A program made the translations under genes and the position numbers. A stretch of DNA of 51,172 bases, from positions 1 to 51,172 of the forward strand of contig JAOJAE010000007.1 of the NCBI GenBank assembly GCA_028227525.1, read 5' to 3'. Position 1 is the stretch's first letter. The number at the start of each line of letters is the position of its first letter. Origin of the DNA: Candidatus Pelagibacter sp. GTDB taxonomy: Bacteria > Pseudomonadota > Alphaproteobacteria > Pelagibacterales > Pelagibacteraceae. This document shows, one piece after another, positions 15,182 through 23,343 of this stretch. The notes beneath the pieces are model-generated. The model was not told the origin of the DNA. It saw nothing but the letters and a program-made list of their open reading frames with translations, and did no database searches.

Positions 15182-16777
15182 TTACTTTATTAAAAAATCT
15201 TTATATTGATTTTTTTCAACTTTATTACATATATTTCTATATCTAGGCAATCCACCAGGATAAGGAATAAAAACCTTTGGCTTACCTGGTATATTATCTC
15301 CCTTATACCATGAGATTTTAGCTTTCATAAAAAGTGACGCATCTGCTAATTTTTTAATTTCTTTACTCCATTTTTTTGCTGAATCTACAGTTGCTTCAAT
15401 TGTTTTTTTATTCTTTTTGTTTAAGAAATTTAAACAATTTGTAATCCATTCAACATGTTGTTCTATTTGTACAGGTACATTGGTAAGAACTGAAGGGCTA
15501 CCAGGACCTTGAATAATAAATAAATTTGGAAAATTTGGAATCATTAATCCAAGATATGTTTTAGGTGATTTACTCCAAAAATTTTTTAATTTAATTTTAT
15601 TTTTTCCAACCAAATTTAAAGATAACAATGGGCCTGTTAAAGCATCATAGCCTGTTGCAAAGATTATCTTATCAAAATCAAAATTATCATTTTTTGTTTT
15701 TATTCCTTTTTTTGTAATTTTAACAATTGGATTTTTTTTTAAGTCAATCAATTCAACATTTTTTCTATTAAATGTTTCATAATAATTAGTGTTTAATGTA
15801 GGACGTTTAGAAGTAAATGGATGATCAAAATTTGTAAGGATCTTTGCTAATTTTTTATCTTTAACTGTATTTAATATTTTTTCTTTAATAAAGTCAGATG
15901 CTTTTTTGTTTGCTTTCAATTTTTTAGTTATATCTCCAAAACAAGCTCTAAATGACAAACTTCCTTTAAGCCAAGCTTTTTCAAAAATTTTATTTCTCTC
16001 AATTTTATTGAAATCAAAAACTGATCTAGTTGGAAAATTAAACGTATGCCCACCAGGTGTTTTTTTTATAAGATTCTTAATCTTTCTATAATTTTTTTGA
16101 TAATTATTTATTATTTCTTTAGTTAATTTTTTATTTCTTGCAGGAATACTATAATTTGGGGTTCTTTGAAAAATAACTAATTTTTTTACTACTTTAGCTA
16201 TTTCAGGTGCCACTTGTATTCCACTGGATCCCGTTCCTATTTGAGCAACAACTTGATCTTTAAGATTTACTTTTTGCTTTGGCCATCTACCAGTATGATA
16301 ATATTTACCTTTAAATGTGTTTAATCCTTTGATGCTAGGTATATTGGCTGCTGAAAGAGAACCTACCGCACAAATAAGATATTTAGTTAAAAATACTTTA
16401 TTTTTATTTGTTTTTAATTGCCATAATTTTTTATTTTCTAAATATTTGACTGAAACAATCTTATTATTAAATAAAATATTTTTTTTTAAATTTAATTTTT
16501 TTTCTACGTATTTTAAATATTTGAGAATTGTATTTTGTTTTGGAAATTTTTCTTTCCAAATCCAGTTTTTGTAAATTTTTTCTGAAAAAGTATAACCATA
16601 TGTGTGACTTTCAGAGTCACACCTTGCGCCTGGGTATCTATTCCAATACCAAGTCCCCCCTATATCTGATCCTTCTTCGATAGCTAATGTTTTTAAATTT
16701 AACTCATCTCTACATTTATGAAGCTGATAAAGTCCAGAAATCCCTGCACCTATAATTATTGAGTCAAATTGTAACAA
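15182..16777 (-). CDS. Flavin-containing Baeyer-Villiger-type monooxygenase
   Basis: A 531-residue FAD/NADPH monooxygenase. The FAD Rossmann motif is GAGISG near residue 9. The Baeyer-Villiger fingerprint F-x-G-x3-H-x3-W-P is complete in FKGKYYHTGRWP near 150. The NADPH Rossmann motif GTGSSG is near 177, and ATGYD near 372 closes the fold. Length and the WYWNRYPGARCD segment are typical of cyclohexanone or hydroxyacetophenone monooxygenase relatives. It inserts one oxygen next to a ketone, or oxidises S or N. It lies between PhyH (2-base gap) and the FKBP-rhodanese gene (2-base gap), in one operon. Confidence 0.9.
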   Translation of the reverse strand: MLQFDSIIIGAGISGLYQLHKCRDELNLKTLAIEEGSDIGGTWYWNRYPGARCDSESHTYGYTFSEKIYKNWIWKEKFPKQNTILKYLKYVEKKLNLKKNILFNNKIVSVKYLENKKLWQLKTNKNKVFLTKYLICAVGSLSAANIPSIKGLNTFKGKYYHTGRWPKQKVNLKDQVVAQIGTGSSGIQVAPEIAKVVKKLVIFQRTPNYSIPARNKKLTKEIINNYQKNYRKIKNLIKKTPGGHTFNFPTRSVFDFNKIERNKIFEKAWLKGSLSFRACFGDITKKLKANKKASDFIKEKILNTVKDKKLAKILTNFDHPFTSKRPTLNTNYYETFNRKNVELIDLKKNPIVKITKKGIKTKNDNFDFDKIIFATGYDALTGPLLSLNLVGKNKIKLKNFWSKSPKTYLGLMIPNFPNLFIIQGPGSPSVLTNVPVQIEQHVEWITNCLNFLNKKNKKTIEATVDSAKKWSKEIKKLADASLFMKAKISWYKGDNIPGKPKVFIPYPGGLPRYRNICNKVEKNQYKDFLIK

Positions 16778-16779
16778 TT

Positions 16780-17541
16780 TTACTTAGTATGATCTTGATA
16801 AATTTTATTTGAAGACTTGTCTATGCCGCTGACCAAGTGTAATTGTCTTTGTAGAGAATAACCAATTTTTTCCTCAATAACTTTGGCACCTTCATGATCG
16901 TAAAAAGATGTAGCTGGCATATATCTGTAAGTAAGCCCTGCTCTTCTTTTTCCAGAATTATTTGCTCTTGATCCGTGAAATAAATAAACATCATGCATAG
17001 AAAACATACCTGGTTTTAGAATTACAGATTTTGCCTGATCTCTAATTTCATCAATATTTTTAAGTGTCTGGTTTAAAGTAACATCGGTAGAGTCTAATGT
17101 ATTATGTTCTGCCAGTTTTCTGTCTAAATGAGATCCAGGAATGTATTGTAGTGGGCCATTTTCTTCTGTTACCTCGTCTATAGATAGCCATACAGTTACC
17201 GACTCTAATGGCTTAATAGGCCAATACTCTCCATCTTGATGCCAAGGTGTTTCTTTACCATTTTTCTCTTTTTTACAAAACAATGAAGATCCCCAAAGAA
17301 CTATATCATCACCAATTAATTGTTTTACCTCACTAATTATTTCTGGATACATTGCGAATTTAAGAAAATCGCTATCTCTTTCATATAACCCTGATACAAA
17401 TTCAGTATTTTCATCTTTGTGATCATCCAAATATTTATCTAGAGCATTATTTAAATCTTTTACTTTATCATCTGATAAGCAAGTAGAACTCTTAACTAAA
17501 CCATCTTTTTTATAAATTGACAGTTGGTTTTCTGAAAGCAT
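16780..17541 (-). CDS. Phytanoyl-CoA dioxygenase (PhyH) family protein
   Basis: A non-haem Fe(II)/2-oxoglutarate-dependent dioxygenase of about 253 residues. The metal triad is visible as HQD in WHQDGEYWP and the distal His in LFHGSRANNS, with the 2-oxoglutarate Arg in KRRAGLTYRY. I prefer the second ATG because MLSENQLSIYKKDG matches the usual family N terminus; an ATG five codons upstream would add MLIFF. It is the first gene of an operon with the Baeyer-Villiger monooxygenase and FKBP-rhodanese. Marine relatives hydroxylate a wide range of small molecules, so the substrate is not assigned. Confidence 0.85.
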   Translation of the reverse strand: MLSENQLSIYKKDGLVKSSTCLSDDKVKDLNNALDKYLDDHKDENTEFVSGLYERDSDFLKFAMYPEIISEVKQLIGDDIVLWGSSLFCKKEKNGKETPWHQDGEYWPIKPLESVTVWLSIDEVTEENGPLQYIPGSHLDRKLAEHNTLDSTDVTLNQTLKNIDEIRDQAKSVILKPGMFSMHDVYLFHGSRANNSGKRRAGLTYRYMPATSFYDHEGAKVIEEKIGYSLQRQLHLVSGIDKSSNKIYQDHTK

Positions 17542-17670
17542 AAAAAAAATTAACATATTAAAAAAAAAAAATCTATTTAAAATTAGATCTTTAATAAAAA
17601 TTAATTTATAAAATTCAGATTAGAATTAATCTTAAAATTTAAAGTATTAAAAAAATACTAACAAAATATT

Positions 17671-19266
17671 ATGGAAAACTTTGATTATATAATACTTGGA
17701 GCAGGCTCTGCTGGATGTGTACTTGCAAATAGATTATCAGAAAATCCAAGTAATAAAGTTTTACTAGTTGAAGCAGGTGGCAAAGACAATTATCCGTGGA
17801 TTCATATTCCAGTAGGTTACTTTAAAACAATGCATAACCCAGACGTAGATTGGTGTTACAAAACTGAACCTGACGAAAGTATGAATGATATATCTATTAG
17901 ATATCCGAGAGGCAAAACCTTGGGTGGAAGTTCTTCAATTAACGGTCTTTTATATGTAAGAGGACAACATAGAGATTATGATGTTTGGAGACAATTAGGG
18001 AATACTGGATGGAGTTGGGATGATGTTTTACCTTATTTTATTAAAGCTGAAAATCAAGAGAGAGGTAAAAGCGAATTTCATGGTGTTGGTGGTCCATTAT
18101 CAGTTTCCGATCAAAGAATTCAATTGCCTCTTTTAAATGAATTTCAAAATGCAGCTGAAGAATTTGGTATCCCAAAAACGAAAGATTTTAATACTGGAGA
18201 TAACCATGGTTGTGGATATTTTCAGGTTACAGAAAAAGATGGCTTTAGATGTAGTACAGCTGTTGGTTATTTAAATCCTATTAAAAGTAGAAAAAATTTA
18301 AAAATAATTACTAAAGCACACGTTAAAAAAATTAACTTTGAAAACAAAACAGCAAAAGATGTTGAATACTGGCAGGATAATGAACTAAAAAAAGTTAAAG
18401 CAAATAAAGAAATTATTTTATCTTCAGGTGCAATAGGATCTCCTCAAATACTACAAGTATCTGGTATTGGTAATTCAGATAAATTAAAAAACTTAGGTAT
18501 TGATATGGTGCATGAACTAAAAGGAGTTGGAGAAAACTTGCAAGACCATTTGATGTTCAGGCCAATTTACAAAATTCATGGAATTAAATCTCTCAATAAA
18601 AAAGTGAATAGTTTGTTTGGTAATTTAATGATTGGATTAGAATATATCTTTAATAGAAGTGGACCTATGACTATGGGTGCAAGTCAATTATGTATGTTTG
18701 CCAAAAGTGATTCTTCTTTAGAGCTTCCTGATCTTCAGTGGCACGTCCAACCAATGAGTATGGATACATTGGGTGCAACTAAAAATCACGATTTTCACGC
18801 ATTCACTCCTACAGTATCTAATGTTCGACCTTCTAGTAGGGGTCACGTTAGTATAGTAGACAAAGACTCAAGAACATATGCAAAAATAAAAATGAATTAT
18901 CTTTCAACTGATGAAGATAGAAGAATAGCTGCAAAAGGATTAAAATTAACAAGAAAAATTGTATTAGAATCTGAAACTTTCAAGAAATACAGTCCTGAAG
19001 AATATAGACCAGGTATAAACATTAATGATGATGAAGAGTTAGTTAAAGAAGCATCTAATTATGCTCAAACTATTTTTCATCCTGTTGGCACATGTAAAAT
19101 GGGTCAAGACGATATGGCAGTAGTTGATGAAAAATTAAAAGTTAAAGGAATAAAAAATCTTAGAGTAATAGATGCATCGATAATGCCCAACATAACTTCT
19201 GGTAACACTAATGCACCAACAATAATGATTGCAGAAAAAGGTGCAGATATGATACTAGAACACTAA
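17671..19266 (+). CDS. GMC family flavoprotein (choline dehydrogenase-like)
   Basis: A 531-residue glucose-methanol-choline oxidoreductase. The FAD motif is GAGSAGCVLANRLS at the N terminus. GMC signature 1 is RGKTLGGSSSINGLLYVRG near 75, signature 2 is SSGAIGSPQILQVSGIG near 251, the catalytic His is in FHPVGTCKMG near 474 and the Asn in NTNAPTIM near 512. It oxidises a primary alcohol to an aldehyde. Choline, other alcohols, or isethionate (whose dehydrogenase is described as GMC-like) are possible; the nearby xsc makes the last worth testing. It is the first of six packed forward genes and its stop codon directly abuts the next ATG. Confidence 0.88.
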   Translation: MENFDYIILGAGSAGCVLANRLSENPSNKVLLVEAGGKDNYPWIHIPVGYFKTMHNPDVDWCYKTEPDESMNDISIRYPRGKTLGGSSSINGLLYVRGQHRDYDVWRQLGNTGWSWDDVLPYFIKAENQERGKSEFHGVGGPLSVSDQRIQLPLLNEFQNAAEEFGIPKTKDFNTGDNHGCGYFQVTEKDGFRCSTAVGYLNPIKSRKNLKIITKAHVKKINFENKTAKDVEYWQDNELKKVKANKEIILSSGAIGSPQILQVSGIGNSDKLKNLGIDMVHELKGVGENLQDHLMFRPIYKIHGIKSLNKKVNSLFGNLMIGLEYIFNRSGPMTMGASQLCMFAKSDSSLELPDLQWHVQPMSMDTLGATKNHDFHAFTPTVSNVRPSSRGHVSIVDKDSRTYAKIKMNYLSTDEDRRIAAKGLKLTRKIVLESETFKKYSPEEYRPGININDDEELVKEASNYAQTIFHPVGTCKMGQDDMAVVDEKLKVKGIKNLRVIDASIMPNITSGNTNAPTIMIAEKGADMILEH

Positions 19267-19860
19267 ATGTTTGCAGAATTAATTACACCTGAACAACTTA
19301 CAATTTTAGGACAAATCATATTTATTGATTTAGTTCTTGCGGGAGATAACGCAATTATTATTGGAATGGTTGCTTCGAAATTTCCCGTAGAACAAAGAAA
19401 AAAAGTTATTTTTTGGGGCATTGGTGGTGCGGTAATTTTAAGAATAATCTTAACCATGTTAACTGCTTACCTCTTACAAATTACAGGTTTAAGATTGATC
19501 GGTGGATTATTGCTACTTTATATCATCTATAAACTTTATACGGATGTAATCAAAGGCCAATCTAACGAAGAAGATATAAAAGTAGATAATTCTAGTTTTA
19601 TGAAGGCTATATGGACAGTTCTGCTTGCTGATTTTACAATGAGTTTAGATAACGTTTTGGGTGTTGCTGGAGCTGCAGGTGATCACTATGGACTATTAAT
19701 ATTTGGATTAGCATTATCAATAGTTTTGATGGCAACAGCTGCAAATTTAATTTCAAGATGGATTAAAGAGTACAAATGGATCGCATGGGCTGGATTACTA
19801 GCAATATTAGTTGTTGCTGTAGAGTTGATTTACACAGATATTAAAATATTATTTCTATAA
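19267..19860 (+). CDS. TerC family integral membrane protein (YjbE-like)
   Basis: A 197-residue membrane protein of the TerC superfamily, the short YjbE-type form. Two internally related halves each carry the acidic helix motif: DLVLAGDNAIIIG near residue 17 and DFTMSLDNVLGVAG near 122. About six or seven transmembrane helices are visible. TerC proteins are linked to manganese export and metal loading of exoenzymes. It starts at the base after the GMC stop codon and its stop overlaps the next start by one base. Confidence 0.88.
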   Translation: MFAELITPEQLTILGQIIFIDLVLAGDNAIIIGMVASKFPVEQRKKVIFWGIGGAVILRIILTMLTAYLLQITGLRLIGGLLLLYIIYKLYTDVIKGQSNEEDIKVDNSSFMKAIWTVLLADFTMSLDNVLGVAGAAGDHYGLLIFGLALSIVLMATAANLISRWIKEYKWIAWAGLLAILVVAVELIYTDIKILFL

Positions 19861-20618
19861 TGTATTTACAAAAGATTAATTTAAAAAATAAATATGCATT
19901 AGTAACTGGTGCAGGTAAAGGATTAGGAAAAGCTTGCTCAATTGCTTTAGCAGAAGCTGGTGCAACAGTTATAGCATTAAGCAGAACTCCATCTGATCTT
20001 GATAAATTAGAAAAGCAAATCAAAAAAATTAAAGGAAAAATTATTAAAGTTCCTTGTGATGTAATGGACTATGAAGATTTAAAAAAGAAGATAGATAAAA
20101 TTAAAATTATAGATGTCTTGGTAAATAATGCAGGCACAAATATTCCAGAACCTTTTGAGAAAATTAAACAAAAAAGCATGAACTACTTGGTTGATCTTAA
20201 TCTTAAAGCTGCTTTTAACGTTGCTCAACTTGTAGTTAAAAAAATGTTAAAAAATAAAAAAAGACCAGGCTCAATAATAAATATGTCTTCTCAATTAGGT
20301 CATGTTGGTATGAGTGGTAGAAATGTCTATAATATGACTAAATTTGGTATTGAGGGTCTAACTAAAGGAATGGGTGTTGAATTGGCAAAAAATGACATAA
20401 GAGTTAACACTGTTGCGCCAACATTTGTTGCAACACCAATGGTATTAAACTTCTTTAAAAATAAAAAATTTAAGAAATTAGCTTTAGATAATATTCCTAT
20501 GGGAAAATTAGCAACAGAAAGTGATATAGCAACTACTGTTTGCTTCTTGGCTTCTTCAGCCTCTTCAATGATCACAGGTACATCAATAGTAATAGATGGC
20601 GGATGGACAGCAAAATAA
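19860..20618 (+). CDS. SDR family oxidoreductase
   Basis: A 252-residue short-chain dehydrogenase with TGAGKGLG near residue 17, NNAGT near 90, the catalytic Ser in NMSSQLG and YNMTK as the catalytic Tyr-Lys pair near 157. It resembles gluconate 5-dehydrogenase and 3-oxoacyl reductase-like SDRs. It starts with a one-base overlap (TAATG) with the TerC gene and its 3' end overlaps the M23 peptidase gene by 16 bases. The substrate is unknown. Confidence 0.87.
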   Translation: MYLQKINLKNKYALVTGAGKGLGKACSIALAEAGATVIALSRTPSDLDKLEKQIKKIKGKIIKVPCDVMDYEDLKKKIDKIKIIDVLVNNAGTNIPEPFEKIKQKSMNYLVDLNLKAAFNVAQLVVKKMLKNKKRPGSIINMSSQLGHVGMSGRNVYNMTKFGIEGLTKGMGVELAKNDIRVNTVAPTFVATPMVLNFFKNKKFKKLALDNIPMGKLATESDIATTVCFLASSASSMITGTSIVIDGGWTAK

Positions 20619-21406
20619 TTTATAGATTTTTCTTAGTATTATTTATTTTTACAACATCACAAGTAAACGCAATAGAATTTCAAGGAAAATTTATACAAGG
20701 TCATTTCATTTTAGGAAAAACTAATCCTGATGCAAAAATTTTAGTTGGCAAGAAAGAAGTGAAAATATCTAAAGATGGTTTTTTTGTTTTTGGAATTGAT
20801 AGAGATAGAAAATTTGATCTAACTTTTTCGAAAACTTTAAATGGAAAAAAATCAATAATAACAAAAAAAGTTTTAAAGAGACAATACAATATACAAAGAA
20901 TTGATGGACTTGCGGAGAGCAAAGTTACTCCACCAGAGTCAGTATATAAAAGAATTAAAAAAGAAAATAATGCAATAGGTGAAGCAAGAGCTATCAACTC
21001 TGATCTAATTTATTTTAAAGAAAAATTTATTATGCCAGTAGAAGGTATTATAAGCGGTGTCTATGGCAGTCAAAGAATTTTGAACGGTAAACCAAGATGG
21101 CCTCACTACGGTATAGATATAGCTGCAAAACAAGGAACAATGATCAAATCGTCTGGCACTGGTGTTGTTACAATGGCCGAAGATGATTTATATTACACTG
21201 GTGGAACAGTAATTATGGATCATGGCCATGGTATTTCAACAATATATTCTCACCTTGAAAATGTTTTAGTTTCAGTTGGAGATAGAATAAATCAAGGAGA
21301 TATAATAGGCACTGTTGGATCAACTGGAAGATCAACTGGGCCCCATCTAGATTTTAGAATAAATTGGTTTCAAACAAGACTTGATCCTATGTCTGTATTA
21401 AAATAA
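20603..21406 (+). CDS. M23 family metallopeptidase, exported, with variant zinc motif
   Basis: A protein of about 267 residues when started at the ATG that gives a clean signal peptide (MDSKIIYRFFLVLFIF, cleavage after VNA). An upstream in-frame ATG would add 21 residues without one. After a beta-rich N-terminal domain, residues about 160-265 form a LytM/M23 peptidase domain: HYGIDIA supplies His and Asp ligands and GHGISTIYSHL is the central motif. The last motif is GPHLDFR, where the usual HxH is HxD. Such HLD/HLDW forms occur in alphaproteobacterial M23 proteins, so it may still bind zinc. It probably trims or senses peptidoglycan in the periplasm. Confidence 0.85.
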   Translation: MDSKIIYRFFLVLFIFTTSQVNAIEFQGKFIQGHFILGKTNPDAKILVGKKEVKISKDGFFVFGIDRDRKFDLTFSKTLNGKKSIITKKVLKRQYNIQRIDGLAESKVTPPESVYKRIKKENNAIGEARAINSDLIYFKEKFIMPVEGIISGVYGSQRILNGKPRWPHYGIDIAAKQGTMIKSSGTGVVTMAEDDLYYTGGTVIMDHGHGISTIYSHLENVLVSVGDRINQGDIIGTVGSTGRSTGPHLDFRINWFQTRLDPMSVLK

Positions 21407-21415
21407 AAAAGTTTA

Positions 21416-22192
21416 ATGAAAAAAACATTAAAAGATAAAATTTCAGATAAATTAGTTAACGCTTTTTTAAAAAATAAGATTATTTCAGCGATACCTAAAA
21501 AATTTACAAAAAAACTTACTGAAGCAGACAAATTTAGAAAACTGTGTGAAAGTAAAATTAAAGAACCAGTAATTGGATATAAAGCTGGTGGAACCGGTAT
21601 TCCTTTATTGAAAAAATTGAATGAAAAAGAACCTTTTTATGCTTCAGTTTATGCAAGAAATTTTTTAAAAAGCGGTAAACGTGTTAAAATAAATAAATCA
21701 ACTTTAGGGATTGAGCTTGAAGTTTGTTATTTAATTAAAAAGTCTTTTTTTTCTTCAAAAGGATCAATTACAAGCAAGAATGTTACTAAATTCATATCTC
21801 ATATGGCTCCATGTATTGAGGTAGTTGGTTATAGACAAAAAAGAAAAGGAATAACCTCTTTTGGAGATCTATGTAGTGATTTTGGTGGAAATGTTAAGTT
21901 TCTAATTGGTCAAAAGAAAAAATATAAGAGAATTAATATTGAAAATTTAAAAGCAAATATTTCAAACAAAAAAGTTAAGCAAAGCGTTAATGGAAATACT
22001 AATGCTGTATACATTAACCCACTTAACTCTTTAAGATTTGTTCTAAATAAAGTTAAAAAGGATAAAGTTGATTTGGGAAGAGATTTTTATGTATTTACGG
22101 GCTCTACGGTGGGTGTGGTTCCTATTCTTGGTAAAGGTTTATACACAGGTAAAATTGACAAATTAGGCTCAGTAAAAGCAATCATTTCTTAA
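21416..22192 (+). CDS. 2-keto-4-pentenoate hydratase/fumarylacetoacetate hydrolase-like protein
   Basis: A 258-residue protein resembling MhpD-type 2-oxopent-4-enoate hydratases of the FAH superfamily. Motifs in order are IGYKAGGTG near 58, LGIELEVCYLI near 98 (the acidic metal-binding pair), CIEVVGYR near 138 and a C-terminal YVFTGSTVGVVP. These enzymes add water to 2-hydroxy-dienoates using Mg or Mn. It is very Lys-rich, ends with a one-base overlap with the M24 gene and belongs to the same forward operon. No aromatic meta-cleavage genes are nearby, so the true substrate is unclear. Confidence 0.78.
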   Translation: MKKTLKDKISDKLVNAFLKNKIISAIPKKFTKKLTEADKFRKLCESKIKEPVIGYKAGGTGIPLLKKLNEKEPFYASVYARNFLKSGKRVKINKSTLGIELEVCYLIKKSFFSSKGSITSKNVTKFISHMAPCIEVVGYRQKRKGITSFGDLCSDFGGNVKFLIGQKKKYKRINIENLKANISNKKVKQSVNGNTNAVYINPLNSLRFVLNKVKKDKVDLGRDFYVFTGSTVGVVPILGKGLYTGKIDKLGSVKAIIS

Positions 22193-23343
22193 TGGCTCTT
22201 CATTTTAGTAAAGAAGAATTTTCTAAAAGAAAACAAGATGTTTTAAAATCTATGAAAGAGCAAAATTTAGATGCTCTTTTAATGTTCAGACAAGAGTCAA
22301 TGTATTGGCTTACGGGTTACGATACATTTGGATATGTTTTTTTTCAAACTTTAGTCTTAGATCAAAAAGGAAATGTAGTTTTATTAACTCGTGCACCTGA
22401 CTTAAGACAAGCTCAAAATACATCAAATATTCAAGATATAAGAATTTGGGTAGACAAAGATGGAATAAACCCAACAGATGATCTTAAAATAATATTAGAT
22501 GAACTTGATCTAAAAAATAAAAAAATAGGTATTGAATATGAAGCTTATGGAATGACAGGACGTAACGCTTTAAGATTAAATAAATCCTTAGAAAATTATT
22601 GTAACGTTGATGATCAATCTGAACTGATAACAAAACTAAGAGTTATAAAATCTAATGAAGAATTAGTATATGTAAAACAAGCTGCTGAGTTGGCAGATAG
22701 AGCTTTGGATGAAGCTTGGAAATATGCAAAGGCTGGAACTAATGAAGCAAAAATTTTAGCTGAAATGCAAAGAGCAGTTCTTGAGGGTGGTGGTGATTAT
22801 CCTGCTAATGAATATATTATAGGCTCAGGTGATAATGCTTTACTTTGTAGATACCAAGCTGAAAAAAGAAGTTTATCAAACACTGATCAACTAAGTTTAG
22901 AATGGGCTGGTACTTATAAACATTACCATTCTGCAATGTTTAGAACTATTCCTATAGGAAAAGCTGACCCCAAACATATAAAAATGCATGAAGCTTGTGT
23001 TGAAGCTTTAACTAACTGTGTAAAAACTTTAGTTCCAGGAAAAACTGCAGGTGAAGTTTTTGATGTGCATGCAAAAACATTTGATGATTTAGGATTTAAT
23101 AAAGCAAGAATGAATGCGTGTGGATATTCATTAGGTTCAACGTTTTCACCTAATTGGATGGATTGGCCAATGCTATACACTGGTAACCCTTATGAAATAA
23201 CTCCAGGTAATATCTTTTTCATGCATATGATATTGATGGATTCAGATAGTAATTTAGCCATGAATTTAGGTGAAACCTATTTAGTGACTGAGAATGGTAA
23301 TGAAAGATTAGGTAAGCAAAAATTAGATTTGGTTGTTCTTTAA
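22192..23343 (+). CDS. M24 (creatinase/Xaa-Pro dipeptidase fold) hydrolase, ectoine-hydrolase-like, lacking the metal motif
   Basis: A 383-residue pita-bread-fold protein: a creatinase N-terminal domain (SMYWLTGYDTFGY near 38) followed by the M24 domain. The canonical metal ligands D-D-H-E-E are largely missing. The region that should hold the Asp pair reads LEWAGTYKHYHSAMFRT, and the HGIG position reads GYSLGSTFSPNW. Only the last Glu in NLGETYLVT is kept. This pattern resembles ectoine hydrolase (DoeA/EutD), a metal-free amidase that uses a Glu nucleophile, rather than prolidase. It is last in the six-gene forward operon and overlaps the convergent flavoprotein gene by 4 bases. The substrate remains unproven. 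Confidence 0.8.
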   Translation: MALHFSKEEFSKRKQDVLKSMKEQNLDALLMFRQESMYWLTGYDTFGYVFFQTLVLDQKGNVVLLTRAPDLRQAQNTSNIQDIRIWVDKDGINPTDDLKIILDELDLKNKKIGIEYEAYGMTGRNALRLNKSLENYCNVDDQSELITKLRVIKSNEELVYVKQAAELADRALDEAWKYAKAGTNEAKILAEMQRAVLEGGGDYPANEYIIGSGDNALLCRYQAEKRSLSNTDQLSLEWAGTYKHYHSAMFRTIPIGKADPKHIKMHEACVEALTNCVKTLVPGKTAGEVFDVHAKTFDDLGFNKARMNACGYSLGSTFSPNWMDWPMLYTGNPYEITPGNIFFMHMILMDSDSNLAMNLGETYLVTENGNERLGKQKLDLVVL

